A DNA stretch of 64,000 nucleotides from contig NZ_WOEZ01000201.1 in assembly GCF_013177735.1 (NCBI RefSeq), positions 1 to 64,000 of the forward strand, read 5' to 3'. Under the pieces are notes generated by a model. The model saw nothing but the letters and a program-made list of their open reading frames with translations. It ran no database searches and was not told the origin of the DNA. Of this stretch, positions 41,240-51,020 are shown piece by piece; positions within the stretch are counted from its first letter, which is position 1, and each line of letters opens with the position of its first letter. The translations under genes were made by a program, and so were the position numbers. This DNA is from Paraburkholderia elongata. GTDB taxonomy: Bacteria; Pseudomonadota; Gammaproteobacteria; Burkholderiales; Burkholderiaceae.

Positions 41240-43564
41240 ATGAACCTCATGTCATCAAAGGAAGTGGGCAAGGCCGATCTGCTTGCCGACGGGAAGACCC
41301 TGAAAGCGTTCCGCGCCGAGATCATGGAGCGCACCAGTAAAACGGGTCATTACAACGGGCTTGCCCGGCTCGAGTTGCGCGAGAAGGATCCGATCGGCTA
41401 CGAGAAGCTGTTCTCCAAGATACGCGGCGGTCTCGTACATGCTCGCGAAACCGCCAAGAAGATCGCTGCGTCGCCGATCGTGGAGCAGGAAGGGGAACTG
41501 TGCTTCACGCTGTATAACGCGGTGGGCGACTGCGTGCTGACCTCCACCGGCATCATCATTCACGTCGGCACGATGGGCGCCGCGATCAAGTACATGATCG
41601 AGAATAATTGGGAGGACAACCCGGGCATTAACCCGGGGGACATGTTCACCAATAACGACTGCTCGATCGGCAATGTCCATCCTTGCGACATTGCGACGAT
41701 CGTGCCGATCTTCTGGGCCGGCAAGCTCATCGGCTGGGTGGGCGGCGTGACGCACGTGATCGACACCGGGGCGGTGACGCCGGGTTCGATGTCGACGGGC
41801 CAGGTGCAGCGCTTCGGCGACGGCTATCAGATCACCTGCCGCAAGACCGGCGTGAACGACCAGCCGCTACGCGACTGGCTTCATGAAAGCCAGCGCTCGG
41901 TGCGCACGCCGAAATACTGGATCCTCGATGAGCGCACGCGGATCGCGGGTTGCCACATGATCCGCGACATGGTGGAAGAGATCATCGCCACCGAGGGCTT
42001 TGAAGCCTACGAGAAGTTTAGCTACGAGGTCATCGAAGAGGGCCGCCGCGGGTTGCAAAGCCGCATCAAGGCGATGACGCTGCCCGGCAAGTATCGCAAG
42101 GTCGCTTTTGTGGACGTGCCCTATGCCCACGAGGATATCCAGACACCCTCGGCCTTTGCCAAGATCGACACCATCATGCACTCGCCGGTGGAAATGACGA
42201 TCCGGCCCGACGCGACATGGCGACTGGATTTCGAAGGCGCGAGCCGTTGGGGATGGCACACCTATAACGCCCACCACGTCGCCTTTACGAGCGGTATCTG
42301 GGTCATGATGACCCAGACCCTGGTGCCGACCCAGCGCATCAACGACGGCGCCTACTTCGGCACGGAGTTCCGCTTGCCCAAGGGCACATGGATGAATCCG
42401 GACGATCGCCGTACCGGCCACGCCTATGCCTGGCACTTCCTGGTATCGGGGTGGAGCGCCATGTGGCGGGGGCTCGGTCAGGCGTACTTCAGCCGTGGCT
42501 ACCTGGAAGAAGTCAACGCGGGCAATGCCAATACGTCGAACTGGCTGCAAGGCGGCGGCATCAACCAGGACGGCGAGGTGCACGCGGTCAACAGCTTCGA
42601 GGCCTCGTCCTGCGGCACGGGTGCCGGCGCTATCAAGGACGGCCTCAATCACGCCGCGGCGATCTGGAACCCGGAAGGCGACATGGGCGACATCGAAATC
42701 TGGGAGATGGCCGAACCGTTGCTCTATCTCGGGCGCAACGTCAAAGCCAATTCCGGCGGCTATGGCAAGTATCGCGGCGGGTGCGGGTTCGAAACCCTGC
42801 GCATGGTCTGGAAAGCGCAGGACTGGACCATGTTCTTCATGGGCAATGGCTACATGAACAGTGACTGGGGGTTCATGGGCGGCTATCCGTCTGCCACCGG
42901 CTACCGGTTCGAAGCGCACAAGACGGGCCTCAAAGAGCGCATCGCGCAGGGACTTTCGTTGCCGCTCGGTGGCGACTCGAATCCCGACGCGCCGGACTAC
43001 GAACGGCACATCGATGCGACTTCCAAGGTCAAGCGCGACAAGCAATGCATGACCACGGAAGATTGCTACGAAAACCACGATCTGTACCTCAATTACCTGC
43101 GCGGAGGTCCGGGCTTTGGTGATCCACTCGATCGGGAAACTGAAGCCATCGCAAAGGATCTCAACAACGGCTTTCTGCTCCCTGAGTTTGCCGAGAAGGT
43201 GTATGGCGCGGTGTTGGCGCAGGACGCAACGGGTATCTGGACGGTCGACGCGAAGAAGACCGTGAAGCGTCGCGGCGAAATTCGCAAGGAACGGCTTGCC
43301 CGCTCGTTGCCGACGCGGGAATGGATGAAGGAAGAACGCGAGCGCGTCCTCACCAAACACGCGTCGCGCCCGGTGCGTCACATGTTCGCGACCAGCTTCG
43401 GGCTGTCGGAGAAATTCCTCAACGAGTTCAGAGCGTTCTGGGATCTGCCTGCCGACTGGAACATGACCGAGGCAGAACTGGACGTGCCGTCCTACGGCTC
43501 GAAGTACAGGATGGATCTTTCCTTGCTGCCCGACGTGACCACGGTGGTTCAGGTCGAAGAGTAA
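41240..43564 (+). CDS. acxB: Acetone carboxylase alpha subunit (hydantoinase B-like)
   Basis: 774 residues, close to the 776 of known AcxB. The HyuB-type core includes GDMFTNNDCSIGNVHPCDIATIVP, the GWVGGVTHVIDTG block and GGYGKYRGGCGFE. With AcxA and AcxC it forms the (alpha-beta-gamma)2 manganese-containing enzyme. ATG 41240 has a GGAGACG ribosome binding site. Acetophenone carboxylase is related but has a different subunit set, so acetone (or butanone) is the likelier substrate. Confidence 0.9.
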   Translation: MNLMSSKEVGKADLLADGKTLKAFRAEIMERTSKTGHYNGLARLELREKDPIGYEKLFSKIRGGLVHARETAKKIAASPIVEQEGELCFTLYNAVGDCVLTSTGIIIHVGTMGAAIKYMIENNWEDNPGINPGDMFTNNDCSIGNVHPCDIATIVPIFWAGKLIGWVGGVTHVIDTGAVTPGSMSTGQVQRFGDGYQITCRKTGVNDQPLRDWLHESQRSVRTPKYWILDERTRIAGCHMIRDMVEEIIATEGFEAYEKFSYEVIEEGRRGLQSRIKAMTLPGKYRKVAFVDVPYAHEDIQTPSAFAKIDTIMHSPVEMTIRPDATWRLDFEGASRWGWHTYNAHHVAFTSGIWVMMTQTLVPTQRINDGAYFGTEFRLPKGTWMNPDDRRTGHAYAWHFLVSGWSAMWRGLGQAYFSRGYLEEVNAGNANTSNWLQGGGINQDGEVHAVNSFEASSCGTGAGAIKDGLNHAAAIWNPEGDMGDIEIWEMAEPLLYLGRNVKANSGGYGKYRGGCGFETLRMVWKAQDWTMFFMGNGYMNSDWGFMGGYPSATGYRFEAHKTGLKERIAQGLSLPLGGDSNPDAPDYERHIDATSKVKRDKQCMTTEDCYENHDLYLNYLRGGPGFGDPLDRETEAIAKDLNNGFLLPEFAEKVYGAVLAQDATGIWTVDAKKTVKRRGEIRKERLARSLPTREWMKEERERVLTKHASRPVRHMFATSFGLSEKFLNEFRAFWDLPADWNMTEAELDVPSYGSKYRMDLSLLPDVTTVVQVEE

Positions 43565-43607
43565 TCCGTCCCGGTATCGATATCGAAGCAAATCAAGGAG
43601 TAGCGAA

Positions 43608-44114
43608 ATGTCTGCTTACACGAAGGAACAGGTCGGCAATCTGGTCGATGGACGACTCGACTGGGATACGACCGTACGCATGTTGTCCATGCCGAAGGAT
43701 CATGAGCGATTTAGTCAGTATCTCGAAGTGTTGCAAGGGAAAGTCTCGTGGCCCGACAAGATTGTCTTGCCGCTTGGACCGCACCTGCATATCGTGCAGG
43801 CCGCGAAAAGCAAACACTGGCTGGTCAAATGCGACTGCGGCCATGAGTTCTGCGACTACCGCGAAAACTGGAAACTGTATGCCAACGTCTATGTGCGCGA
43901 CACAGAGGAGGCCATGCTCGAAGTCTATCCGAAGCTCATGGCGCCCGACACCCAGTGGCAGGTCTACCGCGAGTATTACTGTCCGACTTGCGGAACCATG
44001 CACGACGTCGAAGCACCGACGCCGTGGTATCCGGTGATTCATGATTTCGAGCCGGACATCGAGGCGTTCTACAAGGAGTGGCTGCAATTGCCGGTGCCCG
44101 AGCGCGCTGAGTAG
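43608..44114 (+). CDS. acxC: Acetone carboxylase gamma subunit
   Basis: 168 residues, the same length as known AcxC. It contains CDCGHEFCDYRENW and YYCPTCGTMHDVE, two Cys-rich motifs that bind a metal. Small subunits of this type are found only with acetone carboxylases, so it confirms the operon assignment. The start ATG 43608 has AAGGAG upstream. Confidence 0.9.
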   Translation: MSAYTKEQVGNLVDGRLDWDTTVRMLSMPKDHERFSQYLEVLQGKVSWPDKIVLPLGPHLHIVQAAKSKHWLVKCDCGHEFCDYRENWKLYANVYVRDTEEAMLEVYPKLMAPDTQWQVYREYYCPTCGTMHDVEAPTPWYPVIHDFEPDIEAFYKEWLQLPVPERAE

Positions 44115-44297
44115 CGAACCACGCACCACGCACCGCGCATGATGCAGGGCGCGGTTGTCTCGCGCCCGGTTCTCCCCGCAGGCGGCGCCATTCCATCGTT
44201 TGGCGCCGCCGCAGTGCCATCTGGTCACGCATCTTGCGGGTCGTTTGATGCGCCGCAGCGAGCAGGCCGCCCGAGCCGGCGCGCCGCTCATCCGGAC

Positions 44298-44347
44298 CGT
44301 TCGAAAATCGAACGCAGCCCGTGCGGCCATCGTCCGAAAATCAAACG
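44298..44347. promoter_or_regulatory. Two dyads, candidate sigma-54 activator binding sites
   Basis: CGTTCGA-AAA-TCGAACG (44298-44314, perfect 7-3-7 dyad) and CGTCCGA-AAA-TCAAACG (44331-44347, imperfect) are spaced 33 bases start to start, about three helix turns. They precede the sigma-54 promoter at 44389. A third match in reverse orientation lies upstream of the first activator gene. Confidence 0.6.
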
Positions 44348-44388
44348 TTCGTTGCTCCGCTGTGCGTTCGCCTACCGCATTCTCACGG

Positions 44389-44403
44389 TGGCATCGATCT
44401 TGC
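44389..44403 (+). promoter_or_regulatory. Sigma-54 promoter upstream of the second activator gene
   Basis: TGGCATCGATCTTGC has GG and GC separated by 10 bases and shares TGGCAT-N5-TTGC with the acxA promoter. It is 77 bases before ATG 44480, so this activator gene itself appears to be transcribed by sigma-54 polymerase. Confidence 0.75.
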
Positions 44404-44479
44404 CCCTCTTCTCGCACGAGCCGGCTGCATCCGCCATATTGCGGTGCGGTATAAGGCGGCATGAAGAAGGAGACAAGTA

Positions 44480-46504
44480 ATGGATAGACCGGATGCCTCC
44501 CAGATGTTCTCGAATCCTGGCGACGAAGCGGTCGTCATGGCTGCGTGGGAGCGGTTCCTGAGCGGCGGAGAAGCGCCGCACAGCGTCGTGCGGCACCTTG
44601 TTGACACATCATGGCAGCGCTGCCTCGATTGGCAGGTCGATCCCACGCTGGGCCACGCGCCACCGCCGCTGGAAGAACATCTTCTGTATTCGTTGCAACG
44701 CAGTCACCGCGACCTGGTCGAGGCGAGCGCCCCGGTGATGGCACACGCACGCGACTTTCTCGCGCAAACCGAAACGGTCATGGCGCTTGCCGAGCCGGCC
44801 GGCACCATCCTGAATCTCGAGGGTGACCCCGCAACCATTGCTTCCGCACACGGGATTCAACTCCTGCCCGGCGCGTCCTGGAACGAGATGATCTGTGGCA
44901 CCAACGCGATTGGCACGGCGATCGAGGTCGGCCAGCCCGTGCAGATCCATTCTGCCGAACACTTCTGCGCCGGCATCAAGCGCTGGACCTGCTCGGCCAA
45001 TGCGATCCGCGACCCGCGCGACGGTACGATTATCGGCGTCATCGACGTATCCGGCCTGTCCGAATCCTACAATCGTCACAGCCTGGCGCTGGTCGTCACG
45101 GCAGCCAGCCGGATCGAGAGCCGTCTGGCTGCGCGGACCATGGAGCTTCGCTATCGGCTGCTGGATCGCTCCTTGAGGCGCCTAGCGATGCTTGCGTCCG
45201 ACGGCGCCGTGGTGTTCGACCATGGCGGCTACCCGATCAAGGTCAATGAGCACGCTGAAGCTGCGATCGCGGCAGCCGGCGGCGATTTTTCGCTCGCACG
45301 GCCTGCACGGATCCTGGCGCTCGCCACCGACTCCGTAGTCACCAGTGCGACCCCCACGGATCTCCCTCACTGGATCCAGCCCGACTGGATCGAGCCGGTG
45401 ATCGACGATGGCAGGCGCATCGGTAGCTTGCTGATCGTGCCGTTCGCGCAAGGCCGCGGCTCTGCGCGCAAGGTCGGCGGCGCGTCCGGTTGCAGCGCCG
45501 AGAATGGAGCTGCGACCGGCTTCGATCGCATCCTGGGCGAAGCTCCGGCATTGCTCGAGGCCGTGGACAAGGCCCGGCAAATCGCGCGTTCACGCGCGCC
45601 GGTTGTGTTGCTCGGCGAGACTGGAGTGGGTAAGGAACTGTTCGCCAAGGGAATCCACCATGCCAGCCAGGCGAAGGAGGGACCTTTTATTGCGCTCAAC
45701 TGCGGCGGCCTGTCACGCGAACTGCTCGCCAGCGAACTATTCGGCTATGGCGATGGCGCCTTCACCGGTGCGCGTCGAGGGGGCGCGCTAGGCAAGATCG
45801 AAGCCGCCAATGGCGGGACCTTGTTTCTCGACGAGATCGGCGAAATGCCGGTCGATCTCCAGCCGCATTTCCTGCGCGTGCTGGAACAGGGGGAGATCTA
45901 TCGGCTCGGTGAAAACGTTCCAAGGAAGGTGACCTTTCGTCTCGTCGCGGCGACCAATCGCGACTTGAGAAAGGAGGTCTCGGAAGGGCGCTTTCGCATG
46001 GACTTCTTCTATCGCGTCGCGGTGACCAGTATCCGCATTCCGCCGCTGCGGGACCGGCCCGGGGACGTTCGTCGCCTCACCGAGTATCTGGTCCAGAAGT
46101 TTGCGGCGGAGCTTGGGCGGCCTTGCCCTGCGGTTGACGACGAAGTGGTTGCCGTGCTCTGCGCGTATTCATGGCCGGGGAACGTCCGGGAGCTTCATAA
46201 CGTGGTGGAAAGCATGCTTCTCACTGCAGACTCAAAGGTCCTGACGCTCGCTGATCTGCCACCGGAGTTGCGCGCGAACGACGAGCCGGTCCGCGCCGGT
46301 TGCGACGAGCCTTTCTTCCTCGACGGCCGGGGCACGATGGAAGCGTCGGAGCAGGGGGCGATTCGCAGCGCAATCGCCATCTCTCGCGGAAATCTGACCT
46401 CGGCAGCAAGGCACCTGGGTATTGCGAAGAGCACGCTGTACCAGAAGCTCAGGAAATATGGCCTGGATCGAACGCTGGTTGAAATCCGGGATCAGGGCCG
46501 CTAG
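44480..46504 (+). CDS. Second sigma-54-dependent activator, paralogue of the AcxR-like protein
   Basis: 674 residues with the same architecture as the protein at 36744: GAF-like sensor (WTCSANAIRDPRDGTIIG), AAA+ domain with GETGVGKE, GAFTGA and LFLDEIGEM, and a Fis-type HTH (LTSAARHLGIAKSTLYQKL). The two share long runs of identical residues, including AEHFCAGIK and CNW/SWNE-type GTNAIGTA motifs, so they probably sense related ligands. Placed directly after acxC and preceded by its own sigma-54 promoter and dyads, it may form a feed-forward step. Confidence 0.85.
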   Translation: MDRPDASQMFSNPGDEAVVMAAWERFLSGGEAPHSVVRHLVDTSWQRCLDWQVDPTLGHAPPPLEEHLLYSLQRSHRDLVEASAPVMAHARDFLAQTETVMALAEPAGTILNLEGDPATIASAHGIQLLPGASWNEMICGTNAIGTAIEVGQPVQIHSAEHFCAGIKRWTCSANAIRDPRDGTIIGVIDVSGLSESYNRHSLALVVTAASRIESRLAARTMELRYRLLDRSLRRLAMLASDGAVVFDHGGYPIKVNEHAEAAIAAAGGDFSLARPARILALATDSVVTSATPTDLPHWIQPDWIEPVIDDGRRIGSLLIVPFAQGRGSARKVGGASGCSAENGAATGFDRILGEAPALLEAVDKARQIARSRAPVVLLGETGVGKELFAKGIHHASQAKEGPFIALNCGGLSRELLASELFGYGDGAFTGARRGGALGKIEAANGGTLFLDEIGEMPVDLQPHFLRVLEQGEIYRLGENVPRKVTFRLVAATNRDLRKEVSEGRFRMDFFYRVAVTSIRIPPLRDRPGDVRRLTEYLVQKFAAELGRPCPAVDDEVVAVLCAYSWPGNVRELHNVVESMLLTADSKVLTLADLPPELRANDEPVRAGCDEPFFLDGRGTMEASEQGAIRSAIAISRGNLTSAARHLGIAKSTLYQKLRKYGLDRTLVEIRDQGR

Positions 46505-46602
46505 GCGGTCCGGCCACTGAACCTAAGCGGGCGGACACCTAGAGCGAACGGAGTATTCCGTGCCCCATAATGGAGCGGTGACAGCGGCCGGAGCATCAAG
46601 GC

Positions 46603-47520
46603 ATGAACCTCCATCGTCTCGATCTCGTCTCACTCTCGCTTTTCGCGCTCATTGTTCGAAGCGGCAGCATCAGCAAGGGCGCCGAACTCGCCCACCTCGC
46701 GATCGGCGCCGCAAGCAAGCGAATCGCGGACCTCGAATCCACCATCGGTGCCGAACTATTCGAACGCCATTCCCGCGGCATTACGCTCACTGCGGCGGGT
46801 GAGGCGCTCAAGCTTCACGCGCAGCGTATTCTGAACGACGTCGACCTGATGACGGCCGATATGTCGGACTATGCGGCCGGCGTCGTGGGCGTCGTTCGGC
46901 TGTGGGCCAATACGTCGGCGGTTACGCAGTTCCTGCCGTCGGACATCGCGGCGTTCAATGCCACCAATCCGGAAATCCGCATTGAACTGGAAGAGCAGGA
47001 TAGCGAGCAGGTCGCACTCGCGGTGGTGGACGGCGTGGCCGATTTCGGCATCATGGCCGACCAGATGCCCACGTTCGGCCTTCAGACCATGCCATACCGC
47101 CATGACCATCTGGTCCTTGTCGTGCCCGGCGGCCATCCGCTGACCCGGCGCGAATCGGTAGCGTTCGTCGACGCGCTGGAATTCGACTTTGTCAGCCTGT
47201 CGCGCAATACATCACTCGCCAAACGCCTTCAGGCCGCCACCGCTTTTTCGGGCGGACAGCTGAAACTGCGCATTCAGGTCCGTAGCTTCGATGCGATGTG
47301 CCTGATGGTTGCCGCGGGACTCGGCATCGCCGTGCTGCCCGATGCAGCGGCAGGCCCGCATCTGCGGTCGATGGGCTTGCATAAGATCGGCCTGTCGGAA
47401 GACTGGGCTCACCGCGAACTGCTCATCTGCGCTCGCGATCTGAAAGCGCTGCGCAAACCGGCGCGGCTGCTCGTCGACCATCTGATCCTCGCGGCGCCGG
47501 AAACGGCCCTGACCCGCTGA
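46603..47520 (+). CDS. LysR-family regulator
   Basis: 305 residues. The HTH region reads LVSLSLFALIVRSGSISKGAELAHLAIGAASKRIADLE, the subgroup often found beside leuC/leuD-like and citramalate genes (recollection). An effector domain follows (ADFGIMADQMPTFGL, HLVLVVPGGHPL). It is transcribed in the same direction as the following five catabolic genes, 163 bases upstream, and is their likely regulator. Confidence 0.85.
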   Translation: MNLHRLDLVSLSLFALIVRSGSISKGAELAHLAIGAASKRIADLESTIGAELFERHSRGITLTAAGEALKLHAQRILNDVDLMTADMSDYAAGVVGVVRLWANTSAVTQFLPSDIAAFNATNPEIRIELEEQDSEQVALAVVDGVADFGIMADQMPTFGLQTMPYRHDHLVLVVPGGHPLTRRESVAFVDALEFDFVSLSRNTSLAKRLQAATAFSGGQLKLRIQVRSFDAMCLMVAAGLGIAVLPDAAAGPHLRSMGLHKIGLSEDWAHRELLICARDLKALRKPARLLVDHLILAAPETALTR

Positions 47521-47530
47521 CGCAAGGCGT

Positions 47531-47551
47531 GCTTTCGCGTTCCGCGAAAGC
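47531..47551. terminator. Strong hairpin after the LysR gene
   Basis: GCTTTCGCG-TTC-CGCGAAAGC is a perfect 9-bp stem with a 3-base loop starting 11 bases after the LysR stop. No T-tract follows, so it may be a factor-assisted terminator or an operator. Confidence 0.5.
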
Positions 47552-47683
47552 TGGGTTCCACACTGTTGCATTCCGCCCACGGGATCGCGCGTGGAAAATG
47601 ACTCTCCATAGACAGCAACCTTGCCGGCCATAACTGGCAGGCCAAGCAAGCATTCTTTCATATGAATGGTTGGAGACACCCTC

Positions 47684-49117
47684 ATGCAGCCCGCGAGTAC
47701 GCCCCGCACGTTGTTCGACAAGCTCTGGCAAAGCCACATCGTGGCGGAAACACCTGATGGCCCGACGCTCCTGTATGTCGACCGTCAGCTCGTCTATGAG
47801 GTAACCAGTCCGCAAGCGTTCGAGTCGATGCGCCTGTCCGGTCGCGCCGCCTGGCGGCCCGCCACGGTGCTCGCGGTAGCCGATCACAATGTGCCCACGC
47901 TGGCGGCTGAGCGCACGAGCATCGACGCAATCGCGGACCCGCTTTCACGGATGCAGGTCGCGCAACTCGACAAGAACTGCAACGAGTTTGGCATCACGAC
48001 TTACGGCATTCGTGACGCGAGGCAGGGCATCATCCACGTCGTGGGCCCGGAACAGGGGGCGACGTTGCCAGGCATGACAGTCGTCGCAGGCGATTCGCAC
48101 ACGAGCACGCACGGTGCATTCGCGGCGCTCGCATTCGGCGTCGGCACCTCGGAAGTGGAGCACGTGCTCGCGACGCAATGCCTGTTGGTCGAGCGGATGA
48201 AGTCGATGCGTGTCAACGTCGAGGGTGAACTGCCGCCCGGCGTGACGGCCAAGGACCTCGTGCTCGCGATCATCGGCCAGATCGGCACCGCCGGCGGCAC
48301 CGGCTATGCGATGGAGTTCGCGGGCAGTACGATCCGGGCGCTGTCGATGGAAGGCCGCATGACCGTGTGCAACATGGCGATTGAAGCGGGCGCGAGGGTG
48401 GGGCTGATCGGCGTCGACGACGTCACGATCGATTACGTGAAGGGGCGTCCCTTCGCGCCGGGCGAAGCGCACTGGGACGCCGCGGTGGCCTACTGGCGCA
48501 CGCTCGTGAGCGACGAGGGAGCCCGCTTCGACAAAACCGTCGACATCGATGCCACCCGGTTGCGGCCGATGGTCACCTGGGGCACGTCGCCCGAAATGGT
48601 GGTCTCGATCGATGCCGCCGTACCGAACCCGTCGGATGAACCCGACATTGTGCGCCGCGCCGGCATGACACGTGCGCTGACGTACATGGACCTCGAGCCG
48701 GGCACGCCGCTCGAGCGCATCGCGCTCGACAAGGTCTTCATCGGCTCGTGCACGAACTCGCGCATTGAAGACCTGCGCCTCGCCGCAGCCGTCGTGAAAG
48801 GCAAGCACGTTGCGCCGAACATCCGGCTCGCGCTGGTGGTGCCGGGTTCGGGACTCGTCAAGGCGCAGGCCGAAGCCGAAGGTCTCGACGCCGTCTTCAA
48901 GGCGGCGGGCTTCGAATGGCGCGAACCGGGCTGCTCGATGTGTCTCGGCATGAACGACGACCGGCTGCGCCCGGGCGAACGATGCGCGTCGACGTCCAAC
49001 CGGAACTTCGAAGGCCGCCAGGGCCCCGGCGGTCGCAGCCACCTCGTCAGTCCTGCGATGGCCGCGGCAGCGGCCATCGCAGGTCACTTCGTCGACATTT
49101 CCCGCGGAGACCTCTGA
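47684..49117 (+). CDS. LeuC-like aconitase-family hydratase, large subunit
   Basis: 477 residues. The three iron-sulfur Cys are present in GSCTNSRIEDLRLAA and PGCSMCLGMN, with the substrate-loop SNRNFEGRQGPGG. ATG 47684 has GGAGACACCCTC upstream. With the small subunit it forms a [4Fe-4S] hydro-lyase. Its place beside a CoA-transferase and an HMG-CoA-lyase-like enzyme suggests a catabolic substrate (for example citraconate or another methylated C5-C6 dicarboxylate) instead of leucine synthesis. This is inferred from context; isopropylmalate remains possible. Confidence 0.8.
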   Translation: MQPASTPRTLFDKLWQSHIVAETPDGPTLLYVDRQLVYEVTSPQAFESMRLSGRAAWRPATVLAVADHNVPTLAAERTSIDAIADPLSRMQVAQLDKNCNEFGITTYGIRDARQGIIHVVGPEQGATLPGMTVVAGDSHTSTHGAFAALAFGVGTSEVEHVLATQCLLVERMKSMRVNVEGELPPGVTAKDLVLAIIGQIGTAGGTGYAMEFAGSTIRALSMEGRMTVCNMAIEAGARVGLIGVDDVTIDYVKGRPFAPGEAHWDAAVAYWRTLVSDEGARFDKTVDIDATRLRPMVTWGTSPEMVVSIDAAVPNPSDEPDIVRRAGMTRALTYMDLEPGTPLERIALDKVFIGSCTNSRIEDLRLAAAVVKGKHVAPNIRLALVVPGSGLVKAQAEAEGLDAVFKAAGFEWREPGCSMCLGMNDDRLRPGERCASTSNRNFEGRQGPGGRSHLVSPAMAAAAAIAGHFVDISRGDL

Positions 49118-49755
49118 TGCAAGCCTTTACCAGACTGGAGGCGCTCGTGGCGCCGCTCGACCGCGCGAACGTCGACACCGATGCGATCATCCCCAAGCAG
49201 TTTATGAAATCGGTGAAGCGTACCGGCTTCGGCGCCAACCTGTTCGATGAATGGCGCTACCTGGACCACGGCGAGCCCGGGCAGGACCTATCGACCCGCC
49301 AGCCCAATCCGGACTTCCCGCTCAACCAGTCACGCTTCGCGGGCGCCCAGATTCTGCTCACGCGCGACAACTTCGGCTGCGGATCGAGCCGCGAGCACGC
49401 CGCGTGGGCTCTGTCGGATTTCGGTATCCGCGCGCTGATCGCACCGAGCTTCGCGGACATCTTCTACGGCAACTGCTTCAAGAATGGCCTGCTGCCGATC
49501 AGGCTCGACGAACGCATTGTCCAGGACCTGTTCGACCTCGTCGCCGGCCCGTCCGGCTTGCGACTCGAGATCGATCTGGAGGCGCAAACCATCCGGCCCG
49601 TCGGCGGCGACGCGATCCCGTTCGGGATCGAACCGGAACGCAAGCGCCGCCTGCTCGAAGGGCTGGACGACGTCGCGCTGACGCTCGGCCAGGCCGATCT
49701 TATCCGCGAGTACGAGCGCGTGCGCCGCGCTCGCGAGCCCTGGCTTTTCAGCTAA
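49117..49755 (+). CDS. LeuD-like aconitase-family hydratase, small subunit
   Basis: 212 residues with the swivel-domain motifs DRANVDTDAIIPKQFMK, NFGCGSSREHAAWAL and ADIFYGNCFKNGLLP. Its ATG overlaps the large-subunit stop by one base (TGATG), so the two are translationally coupled. It completes the hydratase encoded by the preceding gene. Confidence 0.85.
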   Translation: MQAFTRLEALVAPLDRANVDTDAIIPKQFMKSVKRTGFGANLFDEWRYLDHGEPGQDLSTRQPNPDFPLNQSRFAGAQILLTRDNFGCGSSREHAAWALSDFGIRALIAPSFADIFYGNCFKNGLLPIRLDERIVQDLFDLVAGPSGLRLEIDLEAQTIRPVGGDAIPFGIEPERKRRLLEGLDDVALTLGQADLIREYERVRRAREPWLFS

Positions 49756-49799
49756 GGCAAAGCGTCTTTGAACACCGACCGCAGTCTCAGGAGTTTTTC

Positions 49800-51020
49800 A
49801 TGATGAACGGCCAAGCTTCTTTTCCGAGCACGCCCACCGCGCTTAAAGGCGTGCGCGTGATCGAGATGGGTCAACTGATTGCCGGCCCGTTCGCCGGCAA
49901 GACGCTCGGCGAATTCGGCGCCGAGGTCATCAAGATCGAGCCGCCGGGTGCCGGCGATCCGCTGCGCAATTGGCGGCTGATGAAGGACGGCACTTCGGTG
50001 TGGTGGCAAGTGCAGTCGCGCAACAAGCGTTCGCTGGCGCTCGATCTGCGCAGTGCCGAAGGCCAGAGCATCGCGCGCCAGCTGATCGCCGAGGCCGACG
50101 TCCTCATCGAGAACTTCCGGCCGGGCACCCTCGAAGGTTGGGGAATGGGCTACGAGCAGCTGGCCGAGTTGAACCCCCGGCTCATCATGCTTCGTATCTC
50201 GGGGTACGGCCAGACGGGACCCTACCGCGATTTGCCGGGATTCGGCTCGATCGGCGAGGCGATGGGTGGCTTGCGTCATCTGACCGGGGATCCCGGCCGC
50301 GTGCCGGTACGCTGCGGCATTTCGATCGGCGATACGCTCGCCGCGCTGCATGGCGTGATCGGCGTGCTTACCGCGCTCTATCACCGCGACGCGAACGGCG
50401 GTAAAGGGCAGGTCATCGACGTGGCGCTTCACGAAGCAGTCTTCAACGTGATGGAGAGCCTGATTCCCGAGTACAGCGCGTTCGGCGCGGTCCGCGAAGC
50501 CGCTGGCAGTGCGTTGCCCGGCATCGCGCCGTCCAATGCGTATCGCTGTTCCGATGGTTATGTGCTCATCGCCGGCAATGGCGACAGCATCTTCAGGCGC
50601 CTGATGACGGCGATCGGCCGCAGCGATCTGGCGGACGCCCCCGCGCTCGCGAACAACGCCGGGCGTGTCGCGCGCGTTGACGAACTGGACCGGGCCATCG
50701 AAGCGTGGACCGCGCAACGTTCGACCGAAGACGTGCTGGCCACGCTGACCGAGGCGCGGGTGCCCGCGGGCAAGATCTATACGGCCCGCGATATCGCCGA
50801 GGATCCGCACTACCGCGCACGCGACATGATCTTGCGGCAGACCACGCGCGACGGCTATGACGTCGACGTGCCGGGCATCGTGCCCAAACTGATGGGCACG
50901 CCGGGTTCCGTGCGCTCGTCGGCGCCGAAGCTCGGTGACGACACCGATGACATCTTGCGCGAGATCGGGCTCTCCGAAAGCCGGATTGCCGAGCTGCGTG
51001 ACAAAGGAGCAATCGCATGA
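49800..51020 (+). CDS. CaiB/BaiF family III CoA-transferase
   Basis: 406 residues from ATG 49800, which follows CAGGAGTTTTTC. The N-terminus reads LKGVRVIEMGQLIAGPFAGK; the catalytic Asp is expected in GISIGDTLAALHG. It resembles succinyl-CoA:dicarboxylate transferases such as the citramalate enzyme. It would convert the hydroxy acid made by the hydratase to its CoA ester for the lyase encoded next. Confidence 0.85.
   Translation: MMNGQASFPSTPTALKGVRVIEMGQLIAGPFAGKTLGEFGAEVIKIEPPGAGDPLRNWRLMKDGTSVWWQVQSRNKRSLALDLRSAEGQSIARQLIAEADVLIENFRPGTLEGWGMGYEQLAELNPRLIMLRISGYGQTGPYRDLPGFGSIGEAMGGLRHLTGDPGRVPVRCGISIGDTLAALHGVIGVLTALYHRDANGGKGQVIDVALHEAVFNVMESLIPEYSAFGAVREAAGSALPGIAPSNAYRCSDGYVLIAGNGDSIFRRLMTAIGRSDLADAPALANNAGRVARVDELDRAIEAWTAQRSTEDVLATLTEARVPAGKIYTARDIAEDPHYRARDMILRQTTRDGYDVDVPGIVPKLMGTPGSVRSSAPKLGDDTDDILREIGLSESRIAELRDKGAIA

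Noticed and set aside
49251..49800. Open frame upstream of the CoA-transferase (49251 onward), as an extended protein
   Set aside because: It is a shadow of the LeuD-like gene in another frame. The CoA-transferase begins at ATG 49800 with a good ribosome binding site.
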